DNA of 42,151 bases from Ureibacillus thermophilus (GTDB taxonomy: Bacteria; Bacillota; Bacilli; Bacillales_A; Planococcaceae), in contig NZ_CP036528.1 in NCBI RefSeq assembly GCF_004331915.1, positions 488,001 to 530,151 of the forward strand, read 5' to 3'. Under the pieces are notes generated by a model. That model made no database searches, was not told where the DNA came from, and saw only the letters and a program-made list of their open reading frames with translations. Below, piece by piece: positions 11,425 through 20,688 of this stretch. How positions within the stretch are numbered: the first letter of the stretch is position 1; each line of letters opens with the position of its first letter. Position numbers and translations under genes: made by a program.

Positions 11425-12185
11425 AACAAATTACGCAAACTGGCGCAACGAAGGAAGAAGCGATTTTCTTAGCGTTACAAAAGCTCGGCGTAACACGTGA
11501 TCAAGTGGAAATTGAAGTATTGCAAGAAGCAAAAAAGGGATTTTTAGGATTTGGTGCCCGTCCGGCGGAAATTCGTGTCACTGTGATGGAACCGAAAGAA
11601 GAAACAAAAGCACAAGAAGAAGTGGCTTTGGAAGAAAAAGAAGAACGAGCAACAGTTGTTGAAGCAGTTGAAGAAAACAAAGCCGTGATAGAAAATGCAG
11701 AACTATCCAATGATGAACCCAAAGAAGATTATTTAGATCCAATCGAAAGTGCTAAACAATATTTAACGGACATTGCAAAAACAATGGGGATTCATGACTT
11801 GAAAATCGAAACAGAAACAGAAGGAAAAACGATTCTTTTTAATTTGGAAAGCGAAAAAGCGGCGCTCCTCATCGGAAAACATGGCAGCAATTTAAATGCA
11901 TTGCAGCAATTAACCCAATTAGTGGTAAGCAAAAATGCCAAAACCTATGTAACCGTGAGATTGGATATAGAAAATTATCGCGAACGGCGTCAAATAGCAT
12001 TAGAAAAATTAGCTGAGAAAATGGCGGATAGAGCGATTCGAACAGGCAAAAAAGTTTCATTAGAGCCAATGCCTTCGTACGAAAGAAAAATTATTCATAA
12101 CGCTTTAGCCAATCGGTTAGATGTAGAAACGTATTCAGAAGGGATAGAGCCGAACCGCCATTTAGTCATTGAACCAGTGAAATAA
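11421..12185 (+). CDS. khpB: RNA-binding protein KhpB (Jag)
   Basis: The product (254 aa) has the three expected parts. The Jag-N domain (residues 1-55) includes KKGFLGFGARPAEI. An acidic, Glu-rich linker spans about 55-105. KH plus R3H domains follow: ALLIGKHGSNLNALQQL carries the GxxG loop, and PMPSYERKIIHNALAN the R3H-like helix. The partner KhpA is not in this window. The family binds RNA and influences cell elongation and division in streptococci; Jag was originally named for its association with SpoIIIJ. The GTG start overlaps the yidC stop, which indicates translational coupling. Confidence 0.95.
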   Translation: MKQITQTGATKEEAIFLALQKLGVTRDQVEIEVLQEAKKGFLGFGARPAEIRVTVMEPKEETKAQEEVALEEKEERATVVEAVEENKAVIENAELSNDEPKEDYLDPIESAKQYLTDIAKTMGIHDLKIETETEGKTILFNLESEKAALLIGKHGSNLNALQQLTQLVVSKNAKTYVTVRLDIENYRERRQIALEKLAEKMADRAIRTGKKVSLEPMPSYERKIIHNALANRLDVETYSEGIEPNRHLVIEPVK

Positions 12186-12195
12186 TAATTTTTGG

Positions 12196-12227
12196 GATCT
12201 ATCGGAAAAGATAGATCTCTTTTTTTT
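12196..12227 (+). terminator. Intrinsic terminator after khpB
   Basis: GATCTATC (12196-12203) pairs with GATAGATC (12210-12217), followed by a run of eight T. It closes the rnpA-yidC-khpB unit. Confidence 0.9.
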
Positions 12228-12251
12228 ATGTTCAAACGATCTAATTTTTAA

Positions 12252-12354
12252 ATATCCACATGTGGATAATGTACTATACTTTCGATTTAATGTAATTTGT
12301 GTTAATCTATTTTGTTAGTGAGAAAGTTCGGTGAGTTGTCCACAAGTGGATAAT
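12252..12354. promoter_or_regulatory. Two inverted DnaA-box pairs upstream of mnmE
   Basis: ATATCCACATGTGGATAAT (12252-12270) is two head-to-head boxes. About 65 bases on, TTGTCCACA (12336-12344) and AGTGGATAA (12346-12354) form a second inverted pair ending just before the mnmE ribosome site. The repeats are seen directly; DnaA binding is inferred from box similarity. I recall that B. subtilis has a DnaA-bound site at this gene. Confidence 0.65.
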
Positions 12355-12370
12355 TAAAGGAGTGAAAGAT

Positions 12371-13756
12371 TTGGAAACAGATACAATTGCAGCGATATCC
12401 ACACCGATGGGCGAAGGAGCCATTGCCATTGTTCGCTTGAGCGGGGATGAAGCCATTCAAATTGTGGATAAACTATTCAAATCGCCAAATAATAAAAAAT
12501 TGCAAGACCAGCCAACCCATACAATTCATTACGGCCATTTAATTGATCCGAAAACGGGAAAAATAGTAGAAGAAGTCATGGTATCAGTTATGAGGACGCC
12601 AAAAACATTTACTCGAGAGGATATTGTTGAAATCAACTGCCATGGAGGTATTGTATCTGTCAATCGAGTGTTGAATTTAGTATTAAGAAATGGTGCAAGA
12701 TTAGCTGAACCTGGAGAATTCACAAAACGCGCTTTCTTAAATGGACGGATTGATTTGTCGCAAGCTGAAGCCGTCATGGATTTAATTCGTGCGAAAACGG
12801 ACCGCGCAATGAATATTGCGCTTAACCAAATGGAAGGAAGACTTTCAAAGTTAATTAAAGAGTTGCGCCAAGCCTTGATTGAAACACTGGCCCATGTGGA
12901 AGTAAATATCGATTATCCGGAGTACGATGATGTAGAAGAAATAACCATTCCAATGCTGCTTGAAAAGTGCACATGGGTGAGGGAGGAAATAAAAAAATTA
13001 CTTCAAACGTCCAGCCAAGGAAAAATACTGCGTGAAGGACTGTCAACGGTGATTTTGGGAAGACCAAATGTGGGGAAATCATCGTTATTAAACACATTGG
13101 TGCAGGAAAATAAAGCAATTGTCACAGATATAGCGGGTACAACTCGTGATATTATAGAAGAGTATGTCAATATTCGAGGAGTTCCTTTGCGTTTAGTGGA
13201 TACGGCTGGCATCCGTGAAACGGAAGATATCGTTGAACGGATAGGGGTAGAAAGATCACGCCAAGTGTTAAAAGAAGCAGACTTGATTTTGCTCGTATTA
13301 AACGGGGCAGAACCTTTGACAGAAGAAGATGAACGATTGTTTGAAACCATTCAAAATATGAATTTCATCGTTGTGGTGAATAAAACAGATTTACCGCAAA
13401 AAATCGATTTAAATAAAGTGAAGGACCTTGCAAACGGAAGAAAAATTGTGACGACTTCTTTATTGAAAGAAGAAGGCGTAGAGGAGTTGGAAGAAGCGAT
13501 TGCTGAACTATTCTTTGAAGGGCAAATCGAACCGGATGATTTAACGTATGTTTCCAATGCGCGTCATATTTCCGTATTGCAGCAGGCTTTGGATGCGATT
13601 GAAGATGCAATCGAATCAGCAGAAGCCGGGGTGCCTGTCGATATTGTTCAAATTGACATAACAAGAACTTGGGAATTGCTTGGTGAAATCATCGGCGACA
13701 CAGTGCACGAAAGTTTGATTGATCAATTGTTCTCGCAATTCTGTTTAGGAAAATAA
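12371..13756 (+). CDS. mnmE: tRNA modification GTPase MnmE (TrmE)
   Basis: The product (461 aa) works with MnmG to make cmnm5U at tRNA wobble uridine 34. The N-terminal formyl-THF-binding domain begins [20 protein letters not shown]. An all-helical domain contains the GTPase module: G1 GRPNVGKSS (about 230), G2 region DIAGTTRD, G3 DTAG and G4 NKTD. The catalytic C-terminal motif is FCLGK (Cys458). I chose TTG 12371: AAAGGAG lies eight bases upstream, whereas the more upstream GTG 12362 overlaps that ribosome site and adds residues absent from relatives. mnmG follows after 37 bp. Confidence 0.97.
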   Translation: METDTIAAISTPMGEGAIAIVRLSGDEAIQIVDKLFKSPNNKKLQDQPTHTIHYGHLIDPKTGKIVEEVMVSVMRTPKTFTREDIVEINCHGGIVSVNRVLNLVLRNGARLAEPGEFTKRAFLNGRIDLSQAEAVMDLIRAKTDRAMNIALNQMEGRLSKLIKELRQALIETLAHVEVNIDYPEYDDVEEITIPMLLEKCTWVREEIKKLLQTSSQGKILREGLSTVILGRPNVGKSSLLNTLVQENKAIVTDIAGTTRDIIEEYVNIRGVPLRLVDTAGIRETEDIVERIGVERSRQVLKEADLILLVLNGAEPLTEEDERLFETIQNMNFIVVVNKTDLPQKIDLNKVKDLANGRKIVTTSLLKEEGVEELEEAIAELFFEGQIEPDDLTYVSNARHISVLQQALDAIEDAIESAEAGVPVDIVQIDITRTWELLGEIIGDTVHESLIDQLFSQFCLGK

Positions 13757-13793
13757 ATGGAAACTTACAAATAGAAGGGAAGATTTTTTCGGC

Positions 13794-15686
13794 ATGACAA
13801 ATTATGAAGCTGGAATGTATGATGTCATTGTAGTCGGTGCAGGTCATGCTGGCGTTGAAGCAGCCCATGCCGCTGCAAAATTAGGGGCAAAAACCCTAAT
13901 GCTAACAATCAGCTTAGAAAATATCGCTTTTATGCCTTGCAACCCATCCATTGGAGGTCCTGCAAAAGGCATTGTTGTTCGTGAAATTGACGCATTGGGT
14001 GGATTAATGGCAAAAGTCATTGATAGAACCCACGTTCAAATGAGGATGTTAAACACAGGAAAAGGACCGGCCGTTCGGGCGTTGAGAGCTCAAGCAGATA
14101 AAGTATTATATCAGCGGGAAATGAAACGAATCCTGGAACAACAGGAAAATCTCCAAATTCAGCAAGCATTAGTAGAAGAATTGATTATAGAAGATGGAGA
14201 AGTAAAAGGGGTCGTTACAAGAACAGGCGGAGTTTTCCGAGCAAAAGCGGTCATTTTAACAACAGGTACGTATTTGCGCGGTGAAATTATTATCGGCGAT
14301 ATTAAATATTCAAGCGGACCTAACAATATGCAGCCTTCCATCAAGCTTGCTGACCAATTGAAAGAATTAGGTTTTGATATTGTCCGTTTTAAAACGGGAA
14401 CACCTCCTCGTTTAAATGGTAGAACTGTCGACTATAGTAAAATGGAAATCCAACCTGGAGACGACGTGCCAAGAGCATTCAGTTATGAAACGACGGAATA
14501 TATTATGGACCAAATTCCATGTTGGTTAACATATACATCACCGGAAACTCACCAAATTATCAACAGCAATTTAGATAAAGCGCCAATGTTTACGGGTCTT
14601 ATTACAGGGCCTGGTCCAAGATATTGTCCTTCCATTGAAACGAAAGTCGTTCGTTTTAACGATAAACCTCGCCACCAAATTTTTATTGAACCAGAAGGGC
14701 GAGAAACGGATGAAGTTTACGTGCAAGGATTGTCAACGAGCATGCCGGAAGATATTCAATTAAAAATGATTGCTTCCATTCCTGGTTTGGAAAATGCTCA
14801 AATGATGCGCCCTGGATATGCAATTGAGTATGATGCGATTGTCCCTACTCAATTGTGGCCAACCCTTGAAACAAAACGAATTAAAAATCTTTATACAGCG
14901 GGTCAAATCAATGGTACAAGCGGTTATGAAGAAGCGGCTGGCCAAGGGATTATGGCAGGCTTAAATGCAGCATTAAAAATTCTAGGAAAAGAAGAGCTTA
15001 TTTTAAAACGCTCAGAAGCTTATATCGGCGTATTAATCGATGATTTAGTGACAAAAGGTACGAATGAACCTTATCGTTTATTGACATCCCGAGCAGAATA
15101 CCGCTTGCTTCTTCGCCATGACAATGCAGACTTGCGTTTAACAGAGATTGGTTATAAAGTAGGTTTAATTTCAGAAGAACGTTATCAAAGATTCTTGAAA
15201 AAGAAAGAACAAATCGAAAATGAAATGGCGCGTCTCCGTGAAGTGATCATCAAGCCAAACGAAAAAACGCAGGAAGTGATTCGTTCAGTTGGAGGGTCTG
15301 AACTAAAAGATGGAATTCGTGCGGCGGACTTGTTGAAACGTCCTGAAATGAATTACGACATAGTGGCATCACTGACTCCGCCGGAAGAAGAATTAAGTGA
15401 AGAAGTAAAAGAGCAAGTGGAAATCCAAATCAAATATGAAGGCTATATCCAAAAGGCATTGCAGCAAGTAGAAAGACTTCATAAATTAGAAAGCAAAAAA
15501 ATACCTGAAGATATTGATTATGATGATGTGCCGAACTTAGCATCGGAAGCCCGCGAAAAATTAAAAGAAGTGCGTCCATTAACAATTGCTCAAGCATCGC
15601 GCATTTCCGGAGTCAATCCAGCCGATATTTCCATTTTGCTTGTATACATTGAACAAGGGAAAATTAAAAGGATCAGCAATTCATAA
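13794..15686 (+). CDS. mnmG: tRNA uridine-5-carboxymethylaminomethyl modification enzyme MnmG (GidA)
   Basis: The product (630 aa, normal length) is the FAD-dependent partner of MnmE. The dinucleotide-binding motif is [18 protein letters not shown] near the N-terminus, and [22 protein letters not shown] is the family signature. The C-terminal helical MnmE/tRNA-binding region ends in [21 protein letters not shown] purine-rich site (AGAAGGGAAG) precedes ATG 13794 at rather long spacing. It forms an operon with mnmE. Confidence 0.97.
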   Translation: MTNYEAGMYDVIVVGAGHAGVEAAHAAAKLGAKTLMLTISLENIAFMPCNPSIGGPAKGIVVREIDALGGLMAKVIDRTHVQMRMLNTGKGPAVRALRAQADKVLYQREMKRILEQQENLQIQQALVEELIIEDGEVKGVVTRTGGVFRAKAVILTTGTYLRGEIIIGDIKYSSGPNNMQPSIKLADQLKELGFDIVRFKTGTPPRLNGRTVDYSKMEIQPGDDVPRAFSYETTEYIMDQIPCWLTYTSPETHQIINSNLDKAPMFTGLITGPGPRYCPSIETKVVRFNDKPRHQIFIEPEGRETDEVYVQGLSTSMPEDIQLKMIASIPGLENAQMMRPGYAIEYDAIVPTQLWPTLETKRIKNLYTAGQINGTSGYEEAAGQGIMAGLNAALKILGKEELILKRSEAYIGVLIDDLVTKGTNEPYRLLTSRAEYRLLLRHDNADLRLTEIGYKVGLISEERYQRFLKKKEQIENEMARLREVIIKPNEKTQEVIRSVGGSELKDGIRAADLLKRPEMNYDIVASLTPPEEELSEEVKEQVEIQIKYEGYIQKALQQVERLHKLESKKIPEDIDYDDVPNLASEAREKLKEVRPLTIAQASRISGVNPADISILLVYIEQGKIKRISNS

Positions 15687-15689
15687 CAA

Positions 15690-15730
15690 AATAAGCGTTC
15701 GAGCTTCTTTTCTCGAACGCTTATTTGTAT
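15690..15730 (+). terminator. Strong hairpin after mnmG
   Basis: AATAAGCGTTCGAG (15690-15703) pairs perfectly with CTCGAACGCTTATT (15712-15725). The T tail is short (TTTGTAT), so read-through into rsmG is possible. Confidence 0.75.
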
Positions 15731-15761
15731 ATAAAACACTTCGAATGAAAAGGAGTAAAAA

Positions 15762-16478
15762 ATGAACGAGCAACTTTTTATCCAAAGCTTAAAAAACAAT
15801 GGAATTGAGTTGAACGAAACGCAGATTGAACAATTTCGAAAATACTTTGAAATTCTTGTTGAATGGAACGAAAAAATGAATTTAACGGCGATTACGGATT
15901 TTGAAGGGGTATATTTAAAACATTTTTACGATTCTATCAGTGCAGCCATTTATTTTGATTTTACAAAAGTGGAAACCCTTTGTGATGTTGGTGCTGGGGC
16001 TGGTTTTCCAAGCATTCCTTTAAAAATATGCTTCCCTCATTTACAGGTTACCATCGTGGATTCATTAAATAAACGTATTACCTTTTTAAATCATTTAAGC
16101 GAACAATTAAACTTAAGAAACTGCCGCTTTGTTCATGCAAGAGCGGAAGAATTCGGACAAAATCCTGCGTATCGTGAACAATTTGACATTGTCACAGCAA
16201 GAGCTGTAGCACGTTTAAATGTGCTTGCGGAACTATGCATTCCTTTAGCAAAAATAGGAGGACAGTTTCTTGCATTAAAAGCGGCTGCAGCCGATGAAGA
16301 ATATAAAGAAGCTAAAAAAGCAATTCAAGTGCTCGGAGCGTCATTAAAAGAAAAATTTGATTATCACTTGCCGATTGAAAATAGTGAACGGACCATTTTT
16401 GTATTTAATAAAATCAAAAATACGCCGAAAAAATATCCGAGAAAACCTGGTGTGCCAAACAAATCGCCAATAAAATAG
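15762..16478 (+). CDS. rsmG: 16S rRNA (guanine-N7) methyltransferase RsmG (GidB)
   Basis: The product (238 aa) methylates N7 of the 16S rRNA guanine near position 527 using SAM; loss of function in relatives gives low-level streptomycin resistance. The Rossmann SAM motif is [17 protein letters not shown] (about residues 73-89), followed by [14 protein letters not shown] and VTARAVARL. The basic C-terminal tail [16 protein letters not shown] is typical of Bacillales. ATG 15762 has an AAAGGAG ribosome site. Confidence 0.96.
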   Translation: MNEQLFIQSLKNNGIELNETQIEQFRKYFEILVEWNEKMNLTAITDFEGVYLKHFYDSISAAIYFDFTKVETLCDVGAGAGFPSIPLKICFPHLQVTIVDSLNKRITFLNHLSEQLNLRNCRFVHARAEEFGQNPAYREQFDIVTARAVARLNVLAELCIPLAKIGGQFLALKAAAADEEYKEAKKAIQVLGASLKEKFDYHLPIENSERTIFVFNKIKNTPKKYPRKPGVPNKSPIK

Positions 16479-16498
16479 AAATGCGATGTTTTATGCTG

Positions 16499-16514
16499 CG
16501 TTCCACGTGAAACT
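16499..16514. promoter_or_regulatory. Degenerate parS-like site before noc
   Basis: CGTTCCACGTGAAACT matches 13 of 16 parS positions and keeps the CACGTG core and the GAAAC arm. It may be a weak ParB site; Noc itself evolved from ParB and recognises a different core. Confidence 0.5.
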
Positions 16515-16534
16515 ATAAATATAAAAATTTTGCA

Positions 16535-16562
16535 AATCATAAGATATTATCTTATCGATTTA
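16535..16562. repeat. Palindrome between rsmG and noc
   Basis: ATAAGATATTATCTTAT (16539-16555) is a 17-bp palindrome, with outer arms AAATC and GATTT separated by one mismatch. No T-run follows, so it looks more like an operator than a terminator. Function unknown. Confidence 0.45.
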
Positions 16563-16656
16563 ATAGATTTTACTTCTATTACACTCTGTACAATTCATAT
16601 AGAATATTAAATAATAAAATATAGCGCAGATAGTTTCCAAAAGGTGGTGCCAATGA

Positions 16657-17523
16657 ATGAAAAGTCCTTTTTCACGATTTTTTGGGGGCGGGGAAAAACT
16701 AGCTTCTGAAAAAAAAAGTGAAATTGAATTGGAAGATAAAGTAGTCAAAATTCCGATTGATCAAATCGTACCGAACCGATACCAGCCACGCACTATTTTT
16801 GATGAAGAAAAAATAGAAGAATTATCGAGAACGATTCATACACATGGTGTTATTCAGCCCATCGTTGTTCGGCGTTTAGAAGATAACCGATATGAAATTA
16901 TTGCAGGAGAAAGACGCTATCGTGCGATCAAAAAATTAAATTGGACGGAAGTTCCTGCCATTGTCCGGGATTTGAACGATAAAGAAACAGCTTCCATTGC
17001 CTTAATTGAAAATTTGCAGCGGGAAGAATTGACAGCCATTGAAGAAGCACTAGCTTATCAGCAATTAATTGAACTTCATCACTTAACACAAGAAGCGCTA
17101 GCTCAACGCCTAGGAAAAGGGCAGTCCACCATTGCAAATAAATTAAGATTATTAAAACTGCCAAAGTATGTGCAAGATGCCATATTGAAGCGGGAAATTA
17201 CTGAGCGGCATGCAAGAGCTTTAATTAGTGTGAAAGAAGAAGAATTGCAAAATCAATTGGTTGATTTAATTAAAGAAAATGATTGGAACGTTCGCCAACT
17301 TGAAGAGTATATACAACAATTAAACAAATCAGATGAAAAAGAGGAAGAGAAAAAGACAAAACCGAAGCGAAAAGCGATCAGCAAAGACATCCGCATTGCA
17401 TTAAATACTATCAAGCAATCATTATCGATGGTGTCAAAAAGCGGTATTCGTATAAAAACGGAAGAAGAAGATACAGATGATTATTATCAAATCATTGTGA
17501 AAATACCTAAGAAAAAATCTTGA
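16657..17523 (+). CDS. noc: Nucleoid occlusion protein Noc
   Basis: The product (288 aa) is a ParB-family CTPase-type protein that stops the Z-ring from forming over the nucleoid. Residues 1-10 ([10 protein letters not shown]) form the amphipathic membrane-targeting helix. The ParB/Srx domain carries [20 protein letters not shown] and AGERRYRA (the CTP-binding GERR motif), followed by [14 protein letters not shown]. The helix-turn-helix is [23 protein letters not shown]. It sits directly after rsmG and before parA-parB, as in B. subtilis, and differs from the adjacent ParB by the N-terminal helix and recognition residues. Confidence 0.94.
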   Translation: MKSPFSRFFGGGEKLASEKKSEIELEDKVVKIPIDQIVPNRYQPRTIFDEEKIEELSRTIHTHGVIQPIVVRRLEDNRYEIIAGERRYRAIKKLNWTEVPAIVRDLNDKETASIALIENLQREELTAIEEALAYQQLIELHHLTQEALAQRLGKGQSTIANKLRLLKLPKYVQDAILKREITERHARALISVKEEELQNQLVDLIKENDWNVRQLEEYIQQLNKSDEKEEEKKTKPKRKAISKDIRIALNTIKQSLSMVSKSGIRIKTEEEDTDDYYQIIVKIPKKKS

Positions 17524-17524
17524 T

Positions 17525-17540
17525 TGTTCCATGTGAAACG
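17525..17540. promoter_or_regulatory. Degenerate parS-like site after noc
   Basis: TGTTCCATGTGAAACG matches 13 of 16 parS positions, but the core is CATGTG rather than CACGTG. It overlaps the first bases after the noc stop. Binding is uncertain. Confidence 0.4.
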
Positions 17541-17543
17541 ATA

Positions 17544-17580
17544 GGTCGTCTCTAAAAAATAAGAGACGGCCAATTTTTCT
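17544..17580 (+). terminator. Intrinsic terminator after noc
   Basis: GGTCGTCTCT (17544-17553) pairs with AGAGACGGCC (17562-17571) with one G-T wobble and is followed by AATTTTTCTATATTTTTT. Confidence 0.82.
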
Positions 17581-17705
17581 ATATTTTTTGAAAAAATTAT
17601 AAGTATTAGAGAATACAACTTGAATATAAATTTGATAGAATGAAAGAGATAAATAAAAGACAATCAATTCAACATTTTGATAAAGATGAAAGCAGGTGCA
17701 CAAAA

Positions 17706-18467
17706 TTGGGAAGAATTATAGCAATCGCCAATCAAAAAGGCGGTGTTGGCAAAACAACAACATCTGTGAATTTGAGCGCTTGCCTTGCTTATTTAGGAAA
17801 AAAAGTATTGCTAATTGACATCGATCCTCAAGGAAATGCAACCAGCGGAGTCGGCATTAATAAAGGTGAAACATCAAGCTGTATTTATGATGTACTGATT
17901 GATGATGAAGATGTAAAAAACGTGATAAAACAAACGAAAGTGGAAAATTTATACGTCATACCAGCTACCATTTCCTTAGCCGGTGCAGAAATCGAATTAG
18001 TTTCCACAATTTCCAGGGAAGTGCGTTTAAAACACGCATTGGAAGAGATTAAAGATGATTATGAATACATCATTATAGATTGTCCACCATCATTAGGCTT
18101 GTTAACAATCAATGCTTTAACAGCTTCCGATTCAGTCATAATTCCCGTTCAATGTGAATATTACGCCTTAGAGGGTCTTAGTCAATTATTATCTACGGTA
18201 AGATTAGTCCAAAAACATTTGAATCCGACATTAACAATTGACGGCGTATTGTTGACAATGTTAGATGCCCGTACAAATTTGGGGCTCCAAGTCATTGAAG
18301 AGGTAAAAAAATATTTCCAAGATAAAGTGTATAAAACTATTATTCCTCGGAATGTGCGTTTAAGCGAAGCCCCCAGTCATGGAGAACCAATTATCATCTA
18401 TGATCCGAAATCACGTGGCGCTGAAGTGTATTTAGAGTTGGCAAGGGAAGTGATTAAAAATGGCTAA
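17706..18467 (+). CDS. parA: Chromosome partitioning ATPase ParA (Soj)
   Basis: The product (253 aa, the length of B. subtilis Soj) is a deviant-Walker ATPase that segregates origins with ParB and controls DnaA activity. The motifs are KGGVGKTTTSVNLSACLA (Walker A, residues 11-18), LLIDIDPQGNATSG, and IIDCPPSLGLLTINAL. I chose TTG 17706 (MGRIIAIANQKGG) with GCAGGTG seven bases upstream; the longer in-frame extension to 17640 has no family support. It overlaps parB by eight bases. Confidence 0.96.
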   Translation: MGRIIAIANQKGGVGKTTTSVNLSACLAYLGKKVLLIDIDPQGNATSGVGINKGETSSCIYDVLIDDEDVKNVIKQTKVENLYVIPATISLAGAEIELVSTISREVRLKHALEEIKDDYEYIIIDCPPSLGLLTINALTASDSVIIPVQCEYYALEGLSQLLSTVRLVQKHLNPTLTIDGVLLTMLDARTNLGLQVIEEVKKYFQDKVYKTIIPRNVRLSEAPSHGEPIIIYDPKSRGAEVYLELAREVIKNG

Positions 18468-19323
18468 AGGCTTAGGAAAAGGGATTGGAGCTCTATTTCC
18501 TTCTGAAGCGTTGGAATCTATTCAAAAAGAAGAACACGTTGAGAAAATTCCATTGCAAAAACTAGTAGCAAATCCGTTTCAACCACGCAAGAAATTTGAT
18601 GATGAAGCGATTGAGGAATTGGCTCAATCGATTAGGGAGCATGGCATTATTCAACCAATTGTCGTACGGAAAAAAGGAAAGAAATATGAAATTGTTGTAG
18701 GTGAGCGCAGATATAGAGCAGCTAAACTAGCAAATTTACAAGAAATTCCCGCAATCATTAAAGAGATGACAGAAGAGCAGATGATGGAACTAGCAATCTT
18801 AGAAAATTTACAAAGAGAAGACTTAACGCCGATTGAAGAGGCAGAAGCCTACCAAAATCTAATTGAAAAATTAAATTTTACCCAAGATGATTTAGCTAAA
18901 CGATTAGGGAAAAGCCGTCCTCATATCACTAACATGATCCGGTTACTGCAATTGCCGGAAGAAGTGCGGCAAATGGTAAATGAGGGACAGCTTTCCATGG
19001 GGCATGGAAGAGCTTTGCTCGGTTTAAAAAATAAAAGAAAAATAATTGAAGTTGCAAAAAGAACGGTAAGTCAATCCTTGAATGTCCGCCAGTTGGAGGC
19101 ATTAATTAAACAATTAAACGAAAATGTTTCACGTGAAACAAAAAAAACGCAGAAAAAAGATATTTTTGTACAAGCAACAGAATCACAATTAAGAGAATTA
19201 TTTGGAACAAATGTTCAAATAAAGAAAACAAAAAATAAAGGAAAAATTGAGATTGAATTTTATTCAGAAGATGACTTGGAACGCATTTTGGAAATTTTAA
19301 AGTTAGATCATGAAGAATTGTAG
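18460..19323 (+). CDS. parB: Chromosome partitioning protein ParB (Spo0J)
   Basis: The product (287 aa) is the parS-binding CTPase clamp that loads SMC and stimulates ParA. It begins MAKGLGKGIGALFP, the conserved ParA-activating N-terminus. The CTP-binding region has NPFQPRKKF, IREHGIIQPIVV and GERRYRAAK, then ENLQREDLTPIEEA. The helix-turn-helix is FTQDDLAKRLGKSRPHITNMI. The C-terminal dimer domain ends in SEDDLERILEILK. A perfect parS lies within the gene at 19125-19140, encoding part of the linker, exactly as in B. subtilis spo0J. Confidence 0.97.
   Translation: MAKGLGKGIGALFPSEALESIQKEEHVEKIPLQKLVANPFQPRKKFDDEAIEELAQSIREHGIIQPIVVRKKGKKYEIVVGERRYRAAKLANLQEIPAIIKEMTEEQMMELAILENLQREDLTPIEEAEAYQNLIEKLNFTQDDLAKRLGKSRPHITNMIRLLQLPEEVRQMVNEGQLSMGHGRALLGLKNKRKIIEVAKRTVSQSLNVRQLEALIKQLNENVSRETKKTQKKDIFVQATESQLRELFGTNVQIKKTKNKGKIEIEFYSEDDLERILEILKLDHEEL
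19125..19140. promoter_or_regulatory. parS site (perfect), inside parB
   Basis: TGTTTCACGTGAAACA is identical to the recF copy and to the consensus. It lies about 11 kb to the right of the unwinding element, so the two perfect sites flank the origin. Confidence 0.95.
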
Positions 19324-19336
19324 AAATACGGAATCA

Positions 19337-19380
19337 AACATCATTTTAGGAATGTTTCCTAACCTAAAATGATGTTTTTT
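19337..19380 (+). terminator. Intrinsic terminator after parB
   Basis: AACATCATTTTAGG (19337-19350) pairs perfectly with CCTAAAATGATGTT (19363-19376), followed by TTTT. The first 11 bases of the stem are the same as in the terminator hairpin of the interspersed repeat. Confidence 0.88.
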
Positions 19381-19431
19381 GCTGAAATAGAAGTTTACTC
19401 CACATTTATTTAGAAGAAAGAGGACATTTAC

Positions 19432-20142
19432 ATGATATTATTTGGAACAGCGGTCAATGCATTATTAATTATGATTGGTTCTATCATTGGGCGGTTTTTA
19501 GGAAATATGCCGGAAAAAATGAAAAATACCACTTTATCGATTATCGGTTTAGCTGTTGCGCTGCTTGGCATCCAAATGGGATTAGAATCAAATAATTTCA
19601 TCATTTTAATTATTAGCTTAGTTGTTGGCGCCGTAATCGGTGAATGGATTGACTTGGATTCATTATTCAATCGGTTTGGAAAATGGGTGGAATCAAAAAT
19701 CACCAAAAATAAAGAGTCCAATAGCAACATAGCAGAGGGATTTATTACAGCATCCCTCATTTTTGTCATCGGTTCAATGGGCATTATCGGCGCCTTGGAC
19801 AGCGGTTTAAGAAATGACCATGATGTGCTGATTACAAAAGGAATTATTGACGGTTTTACTTCCATTATTTTGACATCTACATTAGGAATGGGCGTGCTAT
19901 TATCAGCTTTTCCAGTATTTTTCTATCAAGGATTCATTGCAGTTTTTTCGGGCCTTATAAGCAAATATATACCTGAAGAAGCGTTAAATCTTTTTATTCA
20001 AGAAATGACAGCAACGGGCGGCGTTATGATATTAGCCATTGGACTAAATATTGCCGGATTAACCAAAATTCGAGTAGCGAATTTGCTCCCGGGCATTGTG
20101 GTCGTTGCGGTCATGATTGCCATACTCTTTCCTTTTCAATAA
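19432..20142 (+). CDS. DUF554 family membrane protein
   Basis: The product (236 aa) is a multi-pass membrane protein of the YqgA/YdfK family (DUF554), whose function is not established. Around six to seven hydrophobic segments are visible, with the family-like features NALLIMIGSIIGRFLG, GAVIGEWIDLD, FVIGSMGIIGALDSGL and the C-terminal ATGGVMILAIGLNI. A ribosome site (AAAGAGGA) precedes ATG 19432. Its 3' end overlaps the convergent yyaC gene by 84 bp, so the last residues (LLPGIVVVAVMIAILFPFQ) are encoded opposite the C-terminus of YyaC. Confidence 0.88.
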   Translation: MILFGTAVNALLIMIGSIIGRFLGNMPEKMKNTTLSIIGLAVALLGIQMGLESNNFIILIISLVVGAVIGEWIDLDSLFNRFGKWVESKITKNKESNSNIAEGFITASLIFVIGSMGIIGALDSGLRNDHDVLITKGIIDGFTSIILTSTLGMGVLLSAFPVFFYQGFIAVFSGLISKYIPEEALNLFIQEMTATGGVMILAIGLNIAGLTKIRVANLLPGIVVVAVMIAILFPFQ

Positions 20143-20688
20143 ATGGCGTTGATAAGCAAGGGAAAGAGCGCGGGCAATTTTATGGCTCATTGAATAAGTG
20201 ATGTGTAAACGGGTATTTTGTAATACAAGCATTTCCAAAAATCCTCCCACGTTGACAACTCCCTTAATGGAAATGTCGCCGATGGGAGGTAATTCTTTAT
20301 TAACTGCTTTTCCAGGAAATAGTGGTCCCTGTTCGACAATAATTTGACCAATGCTTTTTTGTCTTCCAAGGCAGGCATCTATCGCAACGACAAAGGGCGT
20401 AGTAGTCATTTGTTGTAATTCCTCAACGGTAAGTGCTAAATTGATAGCATGAAGAGGATTTTCTAAAGTGCCGATGATTCGAAATGGAAACTGGGAGTTG
20501 GATAGAATGCTTCCGGTTAATGGACCTAAAGCATCGCCGGTTGAGCGGTCGGTGCCGATACAACAAAATACTAGATTTTCATGGTCAAAAGGGATATGTT
20601 CTAAAAACAAATCGCTTAAACGCCAGACAGCTCCTGCTTCTTCATAATGAATCGTCATTTTTAATGGTTCTTGAGGAGTATTCTGCAT
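20059..20688 (-). CDS. yyaC: Sporulation protein YyaC (GPR-like, DUF1256)
   Basis: The product (209 aa) belongs to the YyaC family, related in fold to the germination protease GPR and to hydrogenase-maturation proteases. Key stretches are CCIGTDRSTGDALGPL (about residues 43-58) and VVAIDACLGRQKSIGQI, followed by GDISIKGVVNVGGFLEML. The Asp residues in GTDRSTGD and AIDA are the likely catalytic or metal residues by family analogy. It is encoded against the direction of replication and against its neighbours, and is probably transcribed from a sporulation promoter, which I could not assign. The C-terminal 28 codons overlap the DUF554 gene. Confidence 0.9.
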   Translation of the reverse strand: MQNTPQEPLKMTIHYEEAGAVWRLSDLFLEHIPFDHENLVFCCIGTDRSTGDALGPLTGSILSNSQFPFRIIGTLENPLHAINLALTVEELQQMTTTPFVVAIDACLGRQKSIGQIIVEQGPLFPGKAVNKELPPIGDISIKGVVNVGGFLEMLVLQNTRLHITYSMSHKIARALSLAYQRHLLKRKEYGNHDRNDHNAREQIRYSNFG

